NCBI RefSeq assembly: GCF_011947225.1
Contig: NZ_JAATVW010000014.1
Span: forward strand, 62,001 to 126,000
Source of the DNA: Planosporangium flavigriseum
Lineage (GTDB): Bacteria; Actinomycetota; Actinomycetes; Mycobacteriales; Micromonosporaceae
Direction: 5' to 3'
Length of the DNA stretch: 64,000 bases
This document shows, piece by piece, positions 44,391 to 53,422 of the stretch. The position numbers and the translations under genes are program-made. Below the pieces are notes generated by a model. The model saw only the letters and a list, made by a program, of their open reading frames with translations. It searched no databases and was not told where the DNA came from. The first letter of the stretch is position 1. Every line of letters starts with the position of its first letter.

Positions 44391-45367
44391 TGTTCGTCGA
44401 CCTACCGCTCGACGAGCTGCGCGAGTACCGGCCGGCCATCGCCCGGCCGGACGACTTCGCGGAATTCTGGACGTCCGAACTCGCCGCGGCGCGACAGTTC
44501 GACCCGCCGGCCGAGTTTCGGCCGATCGACACGCCGCTGGCCGGCATCGACGTCTTCGACGTGACGTTCCCCGGGTACGGCGGCCATCCGATCCGCGGGT
44601 GGCTGCTGCTCCCGCGCCAGATGGCGGCCGACGCCCCCGTCGTCGTGGAGTTCGTCGGCTACAACGGTGGTCGCGGCGATCCGCTGGAGTGGTTGCTGTG
44701 GGCCGGGACCGGCCACCCGCACTTCGTCATGGACAACCGCGGCCAGGGCGGTGGCTGGCGTGGCGCGGACACCGCCGATCCGGCCGACCCGGGGGAGCCC
44801 AGCAGCAACGGCTTCCTGACCAAGGGCATCGCCGACCCGCACCGGCACTACTACGTCCGCCTGTACGTCGACGCGGCCCGCGCGGTCGACGCGGTACTGG
44901 CGCACGGGGCGTCCGCGGGGCGGGCCGTCGTCACCACCGGCGCCAGCCAGGGCGGCGCGCTCGCCCTGGCGGCGGCGAGCCTGCACGACCGCGTCGCCGT
45001 GGTCCTGCCGGACGTGCCGTTCCTGTCGCATCCGGTCCGCGCCGTACAGATCACCGACGCGAAACCCTACGGCGAGCTGGCCGAGTACTGCGCGGTGTAC
45101 CCCGACCGGATCGAGCGCGTCTTTCACACCCTCTCGTACTTCGATGTCGCCAATCACGCCACCCGAATCAGGAAGCCGGCCCTTTTCTCCGTTGGGCTGA
45201 TCGACGAGATAACGCCGCCGTCCACCGTCTTCGCCGCCTACAACCGGATATCGGGGGAGCGGCCCAAGGAAATCATTCCGTACCCGTTCACCGGACACCA
45301 GGGAGGTGGTATCCGCCAGCATCGCGAGAAACTGCGATTCCTGGCGCGCCTCGATCTCACCGCCTGA
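44390..45367 (+). CDS. CE7 acetylxylan esterase / cephalosporin-C deacetylase family
   Basis: A product of 325 residues; ATG 44390 shares a base with the GH3 TGA, and AGGAG lies upstream. Family features: start LPLDELREYRP, DFAEFW, oxyanion segment GYNGGRG, nucleophile GASQGG, Asp in GLIDEITPPST and His in FTGHQGGG. No signal peptide: it removes acetyl groups from imported xylo-oligosaccharides inside the cell. Confidence 0.92.
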   Translation: MFVDLPLDELREYRPAIARPDDFAEFWTSELAAARQFDPPAEFRPIDTPLAGIDVFDVTFPGYGGHPIRGWLLLPRQMAADAPVVVEFVGYNGGRGDPLEWLLWAGTGHPHFVMDNRGQGGGWRGADTADPADPGEPSSNGFLTKGIADPHRHYYVRLYVDAARAVDAVLAHGASAGRAVVTTGASQGGALALAAASLHDRVAVVLPDVPFLSHPVRAVQITDAKPYGELAEYCAVYPDRIERVFHTLSYFDVANHATRIRKPALFSVGLIDEITPPSTVFAAYNRISGERPKEIIPYPFTGHQGGGIRQHREKLRFLARLDLTA

Positions 45368-45477
45368 GTGACCAGGCTGGATCCATATCCACCGGAGCTA
45401 CTTCCGACATTTTCGCGGGATGGTGAATGCAATTCCGCAAGTACCCGCTGCCTTCTCGTCGATGCGGTTGGAATCGG

Positions 45478-45529
45478 TTTTCGAAAATATCGAAACTCAT
45501 TGACGTTCACTGCCGGTGGCTTCTAGCGT
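45478..45529 (+). promoter_or_regulatory. Xylanase promoter with LacI-type operator
   Basis: TTTTCGAAAA (45478-45487) is a perfect palindrome and is followed by a second TCGAAAC half-site (45490-45496), matching the half-sites at 40995-41010. Promoter: TTGACG (45500-45505) and TAGCGT (45524-45529) with 18-base spacer. The operator abuts the -35, so the LacI at 41029 probably also controls the secreted enzymes. Confidence 0.65.
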
Positions 45530-45612
45530 GCAGGTAACCCGCCAATTCAGGCCGCGCTCCGATGATTTTTCGACCGGGCGTGCGTCCAGCCCCCACCTGC
45601 GAGGAGTCCGTT

Positions 45613-46791
45613 GTGCGGATCCGTCATGCTCTGTTAGCCGGCGCGTTAGGCGCCACCACCGCGCTGGCCGGTCAGCTGCCGGCTGCGGCGTCTCCGGACA
45701 CCGTGCCAGTCACGTCCGGGTCCGGGCGCGGTGCCGCCCATCCCGCCGACTCGCTCCGCGACCTGGCCGCCCGCGTCGGCCTCCGGATGGGCACGGCCGT
45801 CACGCCGTTCGAACTGGACAACGCCGCCTACCGCGCGATCACGGCCCAGCAGTTCTCCTCCGTCACCCCCGGCAACGAGATGAAATGGCAGGTCGTCGAG
45901 CCGACGCGGGGCACCTACGACTGGTCGGCGGGCGACCGGCTGGTGGACTTCGCCCGGCGGAACCACCAGCTCGTACGCGGGCACGTCCTCCTCTGGCACA
46001 ACCAGCTGCCGGACTGGCTCACCAGCGGCGTGGCCGACGGCACGATCAGCGACGCCCAGCTGCGCGCCCTGCTGCACAAGCACGTCACCGACCAGGTCAC
46101 CCACTACAAGGGCAGGATCTGGCAGTGGGACGTCGCCAACGAGTTCTTCACCGACGGTGACGCGTCCACCCTCAACGCAGGCGACTTCTGGGTCGCGCAC
46201 CTGGGCCCCGGCATCATCGCCGACGCGTTCCGCTGGGCGCACCAGGCCGACCCCACGGCGCTGCTGTTCTACAACGACTACAACATCGAAGGCGTCAACG
46301 CCAAGAGCGACGCCGTGTACACCTTCGTCAGGGATCTCCGGGCGCACGGCGTACCGATCCACGGCGTCGGCTTGCAGGCCCATCTGGCCACCCAGTACGG
46401 ATTCCCGTACCAGATGCGGCAGAACCTGCAGCGGTTCGCCGACCTCGGGCTGAAGGTCGCCGTGACCGAGGCGGACGTGCGGACCCCGGTCAAGAAGGAC
46501 GCGAACGGCCAGTACACCGACGAGCCGCTGACCCCGCAGGCGCAGGCGGCCCAGGAGTCGTACTGGGCGCAGTCGCTCCAGGCCTGCCTGGCGGTGCGCG
46601 AGTGCATCTCGTACACCGCATGGGGCTTCGGCGACGCCAACTCGTGGGTGCCGAGCTGGTTCGTCGGCGAAGGCGCCGCCCTGCTCTACGACCGGAACCT
46701 CAACCCCAAGCCGCAGTACAACGCCCTGCGGGACATCCTCACGCACACCGCCGCGCCGCACCGCTCCGGCCGGGGCGCGGGAAGGGGCTGA
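45613..46791 (+). CDS. Secreted GH10 endo-1,4-beta-xylanase
   Basis: A product of 392 residues; GTG 45613 with GAGGAG 6 bases upstream. Signal peptide ends near PAAASPD. GH10 barrel: SSVTPGNEMKWQVVEP, GHVLLWHNQLPDWL, acid/base Glu in WQWDVANEFF, LFYNDYNIEG, VGLQAHL and nucleophile Glu in VAVTEADVRTP. No carbohydrate-binding module, so it is a single-domain enzyme. Cuts xylan chains outside the cell. Confidence 0.95.
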   Translation: MRIRHALLAGALGATTALAGQLPAAASPDTVPVTSGSGRGAAHPADSLRDLAARVGLRMGTAVTPFELDNAAYRAITAQQFSSVTPGNEMKWQVVEPTRGTYDWSAGDRLVDFARRNHQLVRGHVLLWHNQLPDWLTSGVADGTISDAQLRALLHKHVTDQVTHYKGRIWQWDVANEFFTDGDASTLNAGDFWVAHLGPGIIADAFRWAHQADPTALLFYNDYNIEGVNAKSDAVYTFVRDLRAHGVPIHGVGLQAHLATQYGFPYQMRQNLQRFADLGLKVAVTEADVRTPVKKDANGQYTDEPLTPQAQAAQESYWAQSLQACLAVRECISYTAWGFGDANSWVPSWFVGEGAALLYDRNLNPKPQYNALRDILTHTAAPHRSGRGAGRG

Positions 46792-46806
46792 AGGGAAGTG
46801 GCCGCT

Positions 46807-47778
46807 GTGATCCGTTCCGTACGCCGCTCGTCCGCAGCCCTGGTGCTGATCGCGTCGAGCGTCCTCGCCCAGGCGGATGCCGGTGTCGCATCCACCCCAA
46901 CCGGACCGCTGCCCCCGCCGACGGCGGCCCTGGCCCAGGTCACCGACTTCGGCCGGAACCCGACCGGCCTGCAGATGCACCTGTACGTGCCGAAGCGCGT
47001 CCAGCGACACCCGGCCGTGGTGGTGGCACTGCACTACTGCACCGGATCCGGCCCCGCGATGTTCGCCGGCACTTCGTACGCTTCGCTCGCCGACCGCTAC
47101 GGCTTTGTCGTCGTCTACCCGTCGGCGCCGCGCGCCGGACACTGTTTCGACGTCTCCTCGCCCGCCGCGCTCACCCACGACGGCACCAGCGACCCGGTCG
47201 GCATCGTGTCGATGGTGCGCTACGTCGAGCGCCGCCACCACGCGGATCCGCGCCGGGTGTTCGCCACCGGCATCTCATCCGGCGCGATGATGACCAACGT
47301 CCTGCTCGGCGACTATCCCGACGTGTTCCGTGCCGGCTCGGCGATGTCGGGAGTTCCGTTCGGCTGCTTCGCCACCACGGACGGATCGGGGTGGAACAGC
47401 GCGTGCGCCAACGGAAAGATCACCAGGACGCCCGAAGCGTGGGGCGACCTGGTCCGGGCCGCCTATCCGGGGTACCGCGGGCCGCGCCCGGCGATGCAGC
47501 TGTGGCACGGCACGGCCGACGACATCCTGTACTACCCGAACTTCGGCGAAGAAGTGAAGCAATGGACGAACGTCCTGCGCACCGGCCTGCGACCGACGCG
47601 CACCGACCACCCGCGGCCGACCTGGACCCACACGGTCTACACCGACCGGTCCGGCCGGGTCGCGGTCGATGCGTACAGCGTCGCGGGCGGAACCCACAAC
47701 GTCGCCTTCGACGAACCCGGCTTGGCCCGGATCGCGGTCGAGTTCTTCGGCCTCACCGGACATCGGGGGCAGGGCTGA
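46807..47778 (+). CDS. Secreted CE1/PHB-depolymerase-family esterase
   Basis: A product of 323 residues; GTG 46807 is preferred since AAGGGAA lies 9 bases upstream, while GTG 46798 abuts that site. Signal peptide: SAALVLIASSVLAQADAGVAS. Family features: HPAVVVALHYCTGSG, nucleophile GISSGAMM, LWHGTADDILYY (Asp) and GGTHNVAFD (His). Acetyl-xylan or feruloyl esterase acting with the xylanase 15 bases upstream in the same transcript. Confidence 0.9.
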   Translation: MIRSVRRSSAALVLIASSVLAQADAGVASTPTGPLPPPTAALAQVTDFGRNPTGLQMHLYVPKRVQRHPAVVVALHYCTGSGPAMFAGTSYASLADRYGFVVVYPSAPRAGHCFDVSSPAALTHDGTSDPVGIVSMVRYVERRHHADPRRVFATGISSGAMMTNVLLGDYPDVFRAGSAMSGVPFGCFATTDGSGWNSACANGKITRTPEAWGDLVRAAYPGYRGPRPAMQLWHGTADDILYYPNFGEEVKQWTNVLRTGLRPTRTDHPRPTWTHTVYTDRSGRVAVDAYSVAGGTHNVAFDEPGLARIAVEFFGLTGHRGQG

Positions 47779-47784
47779 GCCGAC

Positions 47785-47846
47785 GACGGCGGCCGCCGGG
47801 AACCTCCCCGACGACGGCCGCCGGGAGGCTCCCGGCGGCCGCCGTC
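47785..47846. terminator. Large bidirectional hairpin with duplicated arm
   Basis: GACGGCGGCCGCCGGGA (47785-47801) pairs perfectly over 17 bp with 47830-47846. A second near-copy of the left arm (about 47812-47826) allows a shorter alternative stem. It separates the convergent stops at 47778 and 47859. Confidence 0.8.
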
Positions 47847-47858
47847 AGGTGAGGGCTC

Positions 47859-48578
47859 TTATCGGGCGGTCGACTGCCGGTCCGCTTCGGCCTGCGCCGC
47901 GCACCCGGCGATCACATCGGCCAGCTCGTCCGGCCGGGACAGGAACGGGGAGTGCCCCGACTCCAGGTTCACGACCCGCCCGGCGCGGCCGGCGGCCATC
48001 CCCTCCTGCACCTCCTGCGGCAGGCCGCCGTCCAGGTTGCCGACGACGTACGTGGACGGGATCGTCTCCCAGGCCGCGGCCGTCAGCGGCTGCTTGCAGG
48101 CGGACAGCGACTGCGGATACAGCCGGGCCACCGCCGCGGCGGTCACCTCGGGGTCGCAGTCGTTGTAGAACACCTGCTCCGGGGTGTCCGGGGTCATCCA
48201 GGCGCCGTCGGAGGACAGCCGCCACCACGGCACCGGCTCGCCACCGGCGGCGTCGTACAGGCTGACGCCCTTGTCCAGCATGAACGCGCAGACGTACACC
48301 AGGTGTTCGACGTCGGTGCGCCCCGCGGCCGCCTGGGTGATCGGCACCCCGCCGTACGAGTGCCCGACCAGCACCTTCGGCCCCGGCACGGCGTCCAGCA
48401 CGGCCTGCACTGTCGCCACGTCGGCGTCGAGGTCACCCAGCGCGGTGACGTCCGGTCCCGAGCTGGGCAGATCCACAGTGGATACCGCCAGTCCGCGCGC
48501 CTCCAGCAGCGGGATCAGCGTCTCCCAGCACCACGGCCCGTGCCAGGCGCCGTGGACCAGAACCACCGAGCCGCTCAT
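47859..48578 (-). CDS. Alpha/beta hydrolase (methylesterase/HNL-like)
   Basis: A product of 239 residues; ATG 48578 overlaps the aldehyde dehydrogenase stop (ATGA). VVLVHGAWHGPWCWETLIP, nucleophile GHSYGG, C-terminal His in ESGHSPFLS. No signal peptide. Similar in start and fold to the hydrolase at 57892, suggesting a shared substrate class, perhaps methyl esters or lactones of the aromatic pathway (inference). Confidence 0.85.
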   Translation of the reverse strand: MSGSVVLVHGAWHGPWCWETLIPLLEARGLAVSTVDLPSSGPDVTALGDLDADVATVQAVLDAVPGPKVLVGHSYGGVPITQAAAGRTDVEHLVYVCAFMLDKGVSLYDAAGGEPVPWWRLSSDGAWMTPDTPEQVFYNDCDPEVTAAAVARLYPQSLSACKQPLTAAAWETIPSTYVVGNLDGGLPQEVQEGMAAGRAGRVVNLESGHSPFLSRPDELADVIAGCAAQAEADRQSTAR

Positions 48579-50026
48579 GCCGGGAACCCGACGGAGTGCG
48601 TGTCCATGAATTCGCGAATTCCTTCGATACCCATCTCGCGGCCCATGCCGCTCTGGTTGAAGCCGCCGAAGGGCGCCCGCTCGTCCAGGTGGGCAGCGCC
48701 GTGCGCGTTGACGAACGTGTAGCCGGTCCGCAGCCGCTTGGCCACCGCGGCGGCGTGGTCGAGGTCCTGCGTCCAGACCGAGGAGCACAGACCCGACCAG
48801 GTGTCGTTGGCGCGGGCGATGGCGTCGTCCTCGTCGTCGAAGGGCAGGATCGGCAGGGTCGGGCCGAACTGCTCCTCCACCACGACGCGGGCGTCGTCGC
48901 GGGGGTCGAGTACCAGCGACGGCCGCAGGAAGTTACCCCCGAGGTCGGGCAGCTCGCCGAACTCACGTACCTCGGCGCCGGCCTGGCGGGCCTGGGCGAC
49001 CAGCTCCTGGACGTACTCGAGCTGGCGCCGGCTGTGCAGCGGGCCCATGGTGACGCCCTCGTCCAGGCCGTGCCCGAGGTGGGTGTCGGCGGCGATCGCC
49101 GACAGCTTGTCCACCACCTCGTCGTAGCGCGAGCGGTGCACGTAGAGCCGCTTGGAAGCCATGCAGATCTGGCCGGTGGAGTCGAAGGTGCCGGTGAACA
49201 GCCGCTGCATCGCCTCCGGGCTCAGGTCGGCGTCGGCCAGGACGATCGCCGGGTCGTTACCGCCGAGCTCCAGCGCCACGCGGGTCAGCGACGCGGCCGC
49301 CATCTCCATGATCCGCTTGCCGCCGCCGACGCTGCCGGTGAAGCAGACCTTCCGTACCCGGTCGTCCTGGATCAGCACGGGGCCGATCTCGGCATCGGTA
49401 CCGGTGACGACGTTGAGTACGCCCGGCGGGAGCGCCCGGGCCACGAGCTGAACCGTGCGGACGGTGGCCAGTGGCGCGGTGGGCGGCGGCTTCACCACCA
49501 CCGTGTTTCCGGCCAGCAGCGCCTGGGGGAGCGAAGCGGCCAGGATCGCGAGCGGCCAGTTGAACGGCACGATGATCGTCACCACGCCCAGCGGCAGGTA
49601 CGAGACCTCGGTCCGGTACGGCGGGGCCGCCAGGTGGCTCACCTGCTCCAGTTCGTCGGTCAGGCCGATCGCCAGGTTGAACCGGTGCTCGAACACCACC
49701 GAGTCGATGAACGACTCCATCCGGATCTTGCCGTTCTCGCGGGTGAGGACCTCCGCCGTCGCCGGGCGGTCGGCCTCGAGCGGCGCCAGCGCCGCGGTCA
49801 GCAGCGCCGCCCGCTCCTGCGGGGTGCGCGCCGCCCAGTCCGGGAACGCCCGGTGCGCGGCGGCCACCGCGTACTCGGCCTGCTTGCTGCTCGCGGCCGC
49901 CGCGTAGCCGACGACGGACGCGCCGTCGGCGGGGTCGACGATCCGCAGCGCGTCGTCGGCGGTGTGCACAGCGCCGTCGATGAAGAGGTCTGTTCTGATC
50001 TCCGGTAACTGATCCAGGGACACCAT
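48575..50026 (-). CDS. NAD(P)-dependent aldehyde dehydrogenase
   Basis: A product of 483 residues; ATG 50026 with GAGGAA about 11 bases upstream. Complete family signatures: VPFNWPLAILAASLPQALLAGNTVVVKP, FTGSVGGGKRIME, catalytic Glu in VALELGGNDPAIV, catalytic Cys in GQICMASKR, and EQFGPTLPILPF. Placed opposite an MHS-type transporter and near the demethylase/ring-cleavage operon, it could oxidise an aromatic aldehyde such as vanillin; succinate-semialdehyde-type activity is not excluded. Confidence 0.9.
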   Translation of the reverse strand: MVSLDQLPEIRTDLFIDGAVHTADDALRIVDPADGASVVGYAAAASSKQAEYAVAAAHRAFPDWAARTPQERAALLTAALAPLEADRPATAEVLTRENGKIRMESFIDSVVFEHRFNLAIGLTDELEQVSHLAAPPYRTEVSYLPLGVVTIIVPFNWPLAILAASLPQALLAGNTVVVKPPPTAPLATVRTVQLVARALPPGVLNVVTGTDAEIGPVLIQDDRVRKVCFTGSVGGGKRIMEMAAASLTRVALELGGNDPAIVLADADLSPEAMQRLFTGTFDSTGQICMASKRLYVHRSRYDEVVDKLSAIAADTHLGHGLDEGVTMGPLHSRRQLEYVQELVAQARQAGAEVREFGELPDLGGNFLRPSLVLDPRDDARVVVEEQFGPTLPILPFDDEDDAIARANDTWSGLCSSVWTQDLDHAAAVAKRLRTGYTFVNAHGAAHLDERAPFGGFNQSGMGREMGIEGIREFMDTHSVGFPA

Positions 50027-50164
50027 CTGGGCTGTTCCTCTCGGGTCGCCGCAGGGCCGGACAACCGGCCGGGAACTGTGTGTCGGGTCACCATAGGTCA
50101 GCGGGTGCGCAGCCTCGCCAGTAATCGGACCCGTACCGACCGGGGCGATCCGGCAGCCGTCCAT

Positions 50165-50184
50165 GCGACATCTGACGTAGTCGC
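50165..50184. promoter_or_regulatory. Shared motif, copy A
   Basis: GCGAC, three variable bases, then TGACGTAGTCG. The same pattern occurs at 54119-54137, upstream of the ring-cleavage operon. The GCGAC/GTCGC ends are symmetric. Candidate binding site of the NarL-type regulator encoded at 53419. Confidence 0.6.
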
Positions 50185-50214
50185 CCGTCCCGCCCGGCCG
50201 TCGGCGTGCGTCGA

Positions 50215-50230
50215 TACGTCATATGACGTA
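50215..50230. promoter_or_regulatory. Perfect 16-base palindrome TACGTCATATGACGTA
   Basis: Each half contains the TGACGTA heptamer also found in motif copies A and C. It lies 32 bases from copy A, in the divergent region between the aldehyde dehydrogenase and MHS transporter genes; spacing suits a dimeric or tandem-binding regulator. Confidence 0.65.
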
Positions 50231-50380
50231 GGGCGTTCGGGCCAGACGACGCGGTGCAGGTGGGTCGGCAGGCTCGGGTATTACGTCCGTCGACCCGTTT
50301 CTATGCCTGTAACCGTGAGAGCGGCATCACACCGTGTACCGGCTAGGTCCTGAAGCCGGCGTCCAGAGGAGTACGCACCC

Positions 50381-51730
50381 GTGGCCTCACCCAGAACCCC
50401 CGACGGGCCGTCGAAGAAGGGCATCTTCGCCGCCAGCTTCATCGGCACCGCGATCGAGTGGTACGACTACTACATCTTCGGCACCGCCGCCGCGCTGGTG
50501 TTCGGCAGCCTGTTCTTCCCGAAGTTCTCGCCGCTCGCCGGTACCCTCGCGGCCTTCGCCACCTTTGCGGTCGGCTTCGTCGCCCGCCCGCTGGGGGCCG
50601 CGGTCATCGGGCACTTCGGGGACCGGATCGGCCGCAAGTCGATGCTGATCCTCACGCTGGTGCTGACCGGTGGCGCGACGTTCGCCATCGGCCTGCTCCC
50701 CACGTACGCGGCCATCGGCATCGCCGCGCCCATCCTGCTGGTGCTGCTCCGCCTGATCCAGGGCTTCGCCGTGGGTGGCGAGTGGGGCGGCGCGGTGCTG
50801 ATCGCCTCCGAGCACGCCTCGCCGCGCCGCCGCGCGGTCTACGGCAGCTTCGCCCAGTTCGGCCTGCCGATCGGGGTGTTGCTGTCCAACCTCGCCTTCC
50901 TGGCCGTCGGCGGACTGTCCAACGCTGACTTCCTCAGCTACGGCTGGCGCATCCCGTTCCTGATCAGCGTGGTCCTGGTCGTGGTCGGGTTCCTGGTGCG
51001 CTCGCGCCTGGAGGACGCGCCGGAGTTCCAGGCGGTGAAGCAGGACAAGGCGGTGAGCCGGGTGCCGATCGTCGAACTCTTCCGCCGGCAGCCGCGGGCG
51101 GTGATCCTGGGCAGCCTGGCCTCCATCGCTCCGCCCGCGGTCGGCTACACGGTGATCGCGTACATGCTGACCTACGGCACCAAGGTGGTCGGCTTCCAGC
51201 GGAACACGCTGCTGACCTTGATCATGGCGTCGACCGTGGTGTGGGGTGCCGCGATCGTGGGCGCGGCGGTGGCGGGGGACCGGTTCGGCTCCAAGCGGGT
51301 GTACCTGATCGGCGCGGTGACCGCGGTGATCTGGCCGGTGCCCATGTTCGCGCTGGTCAACACGAAGAACGCCGGTCTGGCTCTGGTGGCCTTCATGGTG
51401 GCCGCGCTGGTGCAGGGGCTCATGTCCGGTGCCCAGGGTGGCCTGTTCACCGAGATCTTCGACGTCCGCATCCGGTACAGCGGTATCTCCATCGCCTACC
51501 AGCTCGGCGGGATGATCGGTGGGGCGGTGACCCCGATGGTGGCGACCGCGCTGTACGGCGCCTACAACTCCGCCACCCCGATCGGCCTCTACGTCGCCGC
51601 GCTGGCGCTGGTGAGCCTGATCGCCGCCGCCGGCCTGCCCAACCCCGCCAAGGCCCGCCAGGCGGCCGCCGACCCGACCCCGCCGGAGGCCCAGCCGGTC
51701 GGCGGGGTCCCGGCGACGGAGCCGGCCTAG
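50381..51730 (+). CDS. MHS-family metabolite:H+ symporter (MFS)
   Basis: A product of 449 residues, 12 membrane segments; GTG after GAGGAG at 11-base spacing. Family features: IGTAIEWYDYYIFGTAAALVF at helix 1, FGDRIGRKSML between helices 2 and 3, and GGEWGGAVLIASEHAS in helix 5, as in ShiA/ProP/KgtP transporters. Probably imports an aromatic or dicarboxylic acid for the neighbouring pathway. Ends at a long hairpin. Confidence 0.92.
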   Translation: MASPRTPDGPSKKGIFAASFIGTAIEWYDYYIFGTAAALVFGSLFFPKFSPLAGTLAAFATFAVGFVARPLGAAVIGHFGDRIGRKSMLILTLVLTGGATFAIGLLPTYAAIGIAAPILLVLLRLIQGFAVGGEWGGAVLIASEHASPRRRAVYGSFAQFGLPIGVLLSNLAFLAVGGLSNADFLSYGWRIPFLISVVLVVVGFLVRSRLEDAPEFQAVKQDKAVSRVPIVELFRRQPRAVILGSLASIAPPAVGYTVIAYMLTYGTKVVGFQRNTLLTLIMASTVVWGAAIVGAAVAGDRFGSKRVYLIGAVTAVIWPVPMFALVNTKNAGLALVAFMVAALVQGLMSGAQGGLFTEIFDVRIRYSGISIAYQLGGMIGGAVTPMVATALYGAYNSATPIGLYVAALALVSLIAAAGLPNPAKARQAAADPTPPEAQPVGGVPATEPA

Positions 51731-51749
51731 TCAGGTGAAACCTCCGTCC

Positions 51750-51805
51750 CGCCCGCCCGGTGCGTCACCGGGAGCCCCGTGCTCCGGCGACGCACCGGGC
51801 GGGCG
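51750..51805 (+). terminator. Long two-part hairpin after the MHS transporter gene
   Basis: CGCCCGCCCGGTGCGTC (51750-51766) pairs perfectly with 51789-51805; a second stem CCGGGAGC/GCTCCGG sits inside the loop. It isolates the transporter from the two-component genes. Confidence 0.8.
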
Positions 51806-51856
51806 GCGCGATACGGGTGAGTACCATCCGGGCCCTGTACTGGTGACGAGGCAGAG

Positions 51857-53422
51857 GTGTGCAGCGACGTGAAAAGCCGTGCCGATGAACTCTCCGTGCC
51901 GGGCCTCGACGCCGACTCCCTGCTGCGCGCCCTCGTCGCCGTGTCCGCCGACGGTCTGGCGGTGCTCGACTGGCACGGCCGGTTCGCCGTGGTCAACGCC
52001 GCCGCCGTCGAGGTGCTGGGGCTGCCCGCCGACGACCTGATCGGTCACCCGGCGCCCTTCCCGCTGGACGACGCCGACCTCGCGGGGCTGCGCGACTGCC
52101 GCCGCCGCGCCGCATGGCTGACCCCGGACGGGCGTCGGCGCGACCTGGAGTACCGGCTGGTGCCCCTGGCCGGCGGCGCGTACGCGGTCTGGTTCAGCGA
52201 CGTGACGGACGTCCTGCGGCAGCAGGAGCGGCTGACCGCCATCACGCGCGCGGCTTCCAGCGTCGCCGACGCGGGCTCGCTGCGGGCGACGCTGGACGCC
52301 GTGGCGAACGAGATCGTCATGACGACGAACATCGCCGCCGTCCAGATCCTGGCGATCGACGATCCCCGGGACGAGCTTCGGGTGCTGGGCATGGCGGGCT
52401 TCGGGGACGCCGCCGACTTCATCGAGCGGCTGTCCGCCTGCCGGCGGCTGGGCGCCCACGTCCGTTTCATGGACGCCATCCAGAACCGGGAACCGGTCGT
52501 CGTGCTCAACCGGAAGCCCTCGATCCTGGTCGACCCGAGATGGGCGCCGCTACATGCGATCATGGACCATCCGGACTGGGACAGCTTCGTGTCCATGCCC
52601 GTGATGGTGCGTGGACGGGCGATCGGCACCATCAACGCCTACTACGTACCGGGCGAGGACCCCGGGCCCAGCTCGCTGGCCTTCCTCGAGGCCATGGCCG
52701 ATCACGCGGCCATCGCGATCGACATCGCGGCGCACCTCGCCCGGACCCGGTCGCAGGCGCAATCCGACGAGCGCCGCCGGCTGGCCCGGGACCTGCACGA
52801 CTCGGTCGTCCAGCAGCTGTTCTCGATGCGCATGCAGGCCGAGGCGCTGCGCAGCCAGGTCGACAGCGCCGACCCGGATCCGGCGCGGATGCGCGGCCGG
52901 GCGCACGAGTTGGCCGAGCTGTCCCAGAGCGCGCTCGCCGACCTGCGCGGACTGGTCTTCGAGCTGCACCCGCTGGAGCTGGCCGAGCGTGGTCTGGTGG
53001 ACGCGGTCCGGGCCCACGCGGCGAGCCTGGAGGCGCGCGGCGCCCTGGCCATCGACGTCCAGGCACCCGCGGACCTGGAGTTCGACCTGGCGATCGAGAT
53101 CCAGGAGGACCTCTACCGCATCGTCCAGGAGGCCCTGCACAATGTCGTCAAGCACGCCCGGGCACACGCGGTGAACGTCCGCGTCGCCCTGGTCGACGGT
53201 GCCCTCACCATCGATGTCACCGACGACGGCTGCGGCCTCGATCCCGGTGCGGAGCGGGCGCCGAGAACCACGCTCGGGCTGGTGTCGATGCGGGAAAGAG
53301 CGGAGCGGTGGGGCGGCCAGTTGTTCGCCGGCCCGCACCCGGCCGGTGGCTGGACGGTCCAGGTCACGATGCCGGGAGCGGCCAGACCCGCCCCGCGGAC
53401 GGAGGAGGCGACGAACCGGTGA
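51857..53422 (+). CDS. PAS-GAF sensor histidine kinase (HisKA_3 type)
   Basis: A product of 521 residues; GTG 51857 (a second GTG at 51869 is possible). Order: PAS (about 20-125), GAF (about 135-295), HisKA_3 dimerisation/phospho-acceptor (RRRLARDLHDSVVQQLFSM, His within), HATPase (VQEALHNVVKHA as N-box, DDGCGLDP, TTLGLVSMRERAERWGG). No membrane segments: a soluble sensor, with the GAF domain as likely ligand pocket. Overlaps its regulator gene by 4 bases. Confidence 0.93.
   Translation: MCSDVKSRADELSVPGLDADSLLRALVAVSADGLAVLDWHGRFAVVNAAAVEVLGLPADDLIGHPAPFPLDDADLAGLRDCRRRAAWLTPDGRRRDLEYRLVPLAGGAYAVWFSDVTDVLRQQERLTAITRAASSVADAGSLRATLDAVANEIVMTTNIAAVQILAIDDPRDELRVLGMAGFGDAADFIERLSACRRLGAHVRFMDAIQNREPVVVLNRKPSILVDPRWAPLHAIMDHPDWDSFVSMPVMVRGRAIGTINAYYVPGEDPGPSSLAFLEAMADHAAIAIDIAAHLARTRSQAQSDERRRLARDLHDSVVQQLFSMRMQAEALRSQVDSADPDPARMRGRAHELAELSQSALADLRGLVFELHPLELAERGLVDAVRAHAASLEARGALAIDVQAPADLEFDLAIEIQEDLYRIVQEALHNVVKHARAHAVNVRVALVDGALTIDVTDDGCGLDPGAERAPRTTLGLVSMRERAERWGGQLFAGPHPAGGWTVQVTMPGAARPAPRTEEATNR

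Larger units (their letters stand above)
50027..50380. other. Divergent intergenic control region
   Basis: A 354-base gap between the aldehyde dehydrogenase (-) and MHS transporter (+) starts. Besides the motifs at 50165-50184 and 50215-50230 (listed separately), no gene or RNA was recognised. Confidence 0.6.

Noticed and set aside
42083-45367. 1094-codon open frame on the plus strand
   Set aside because: Only its last third (44390-45367) is real, the CE7 esterase; the rest is an Arg/Gly-rich frame shadow of the GH3 gene.
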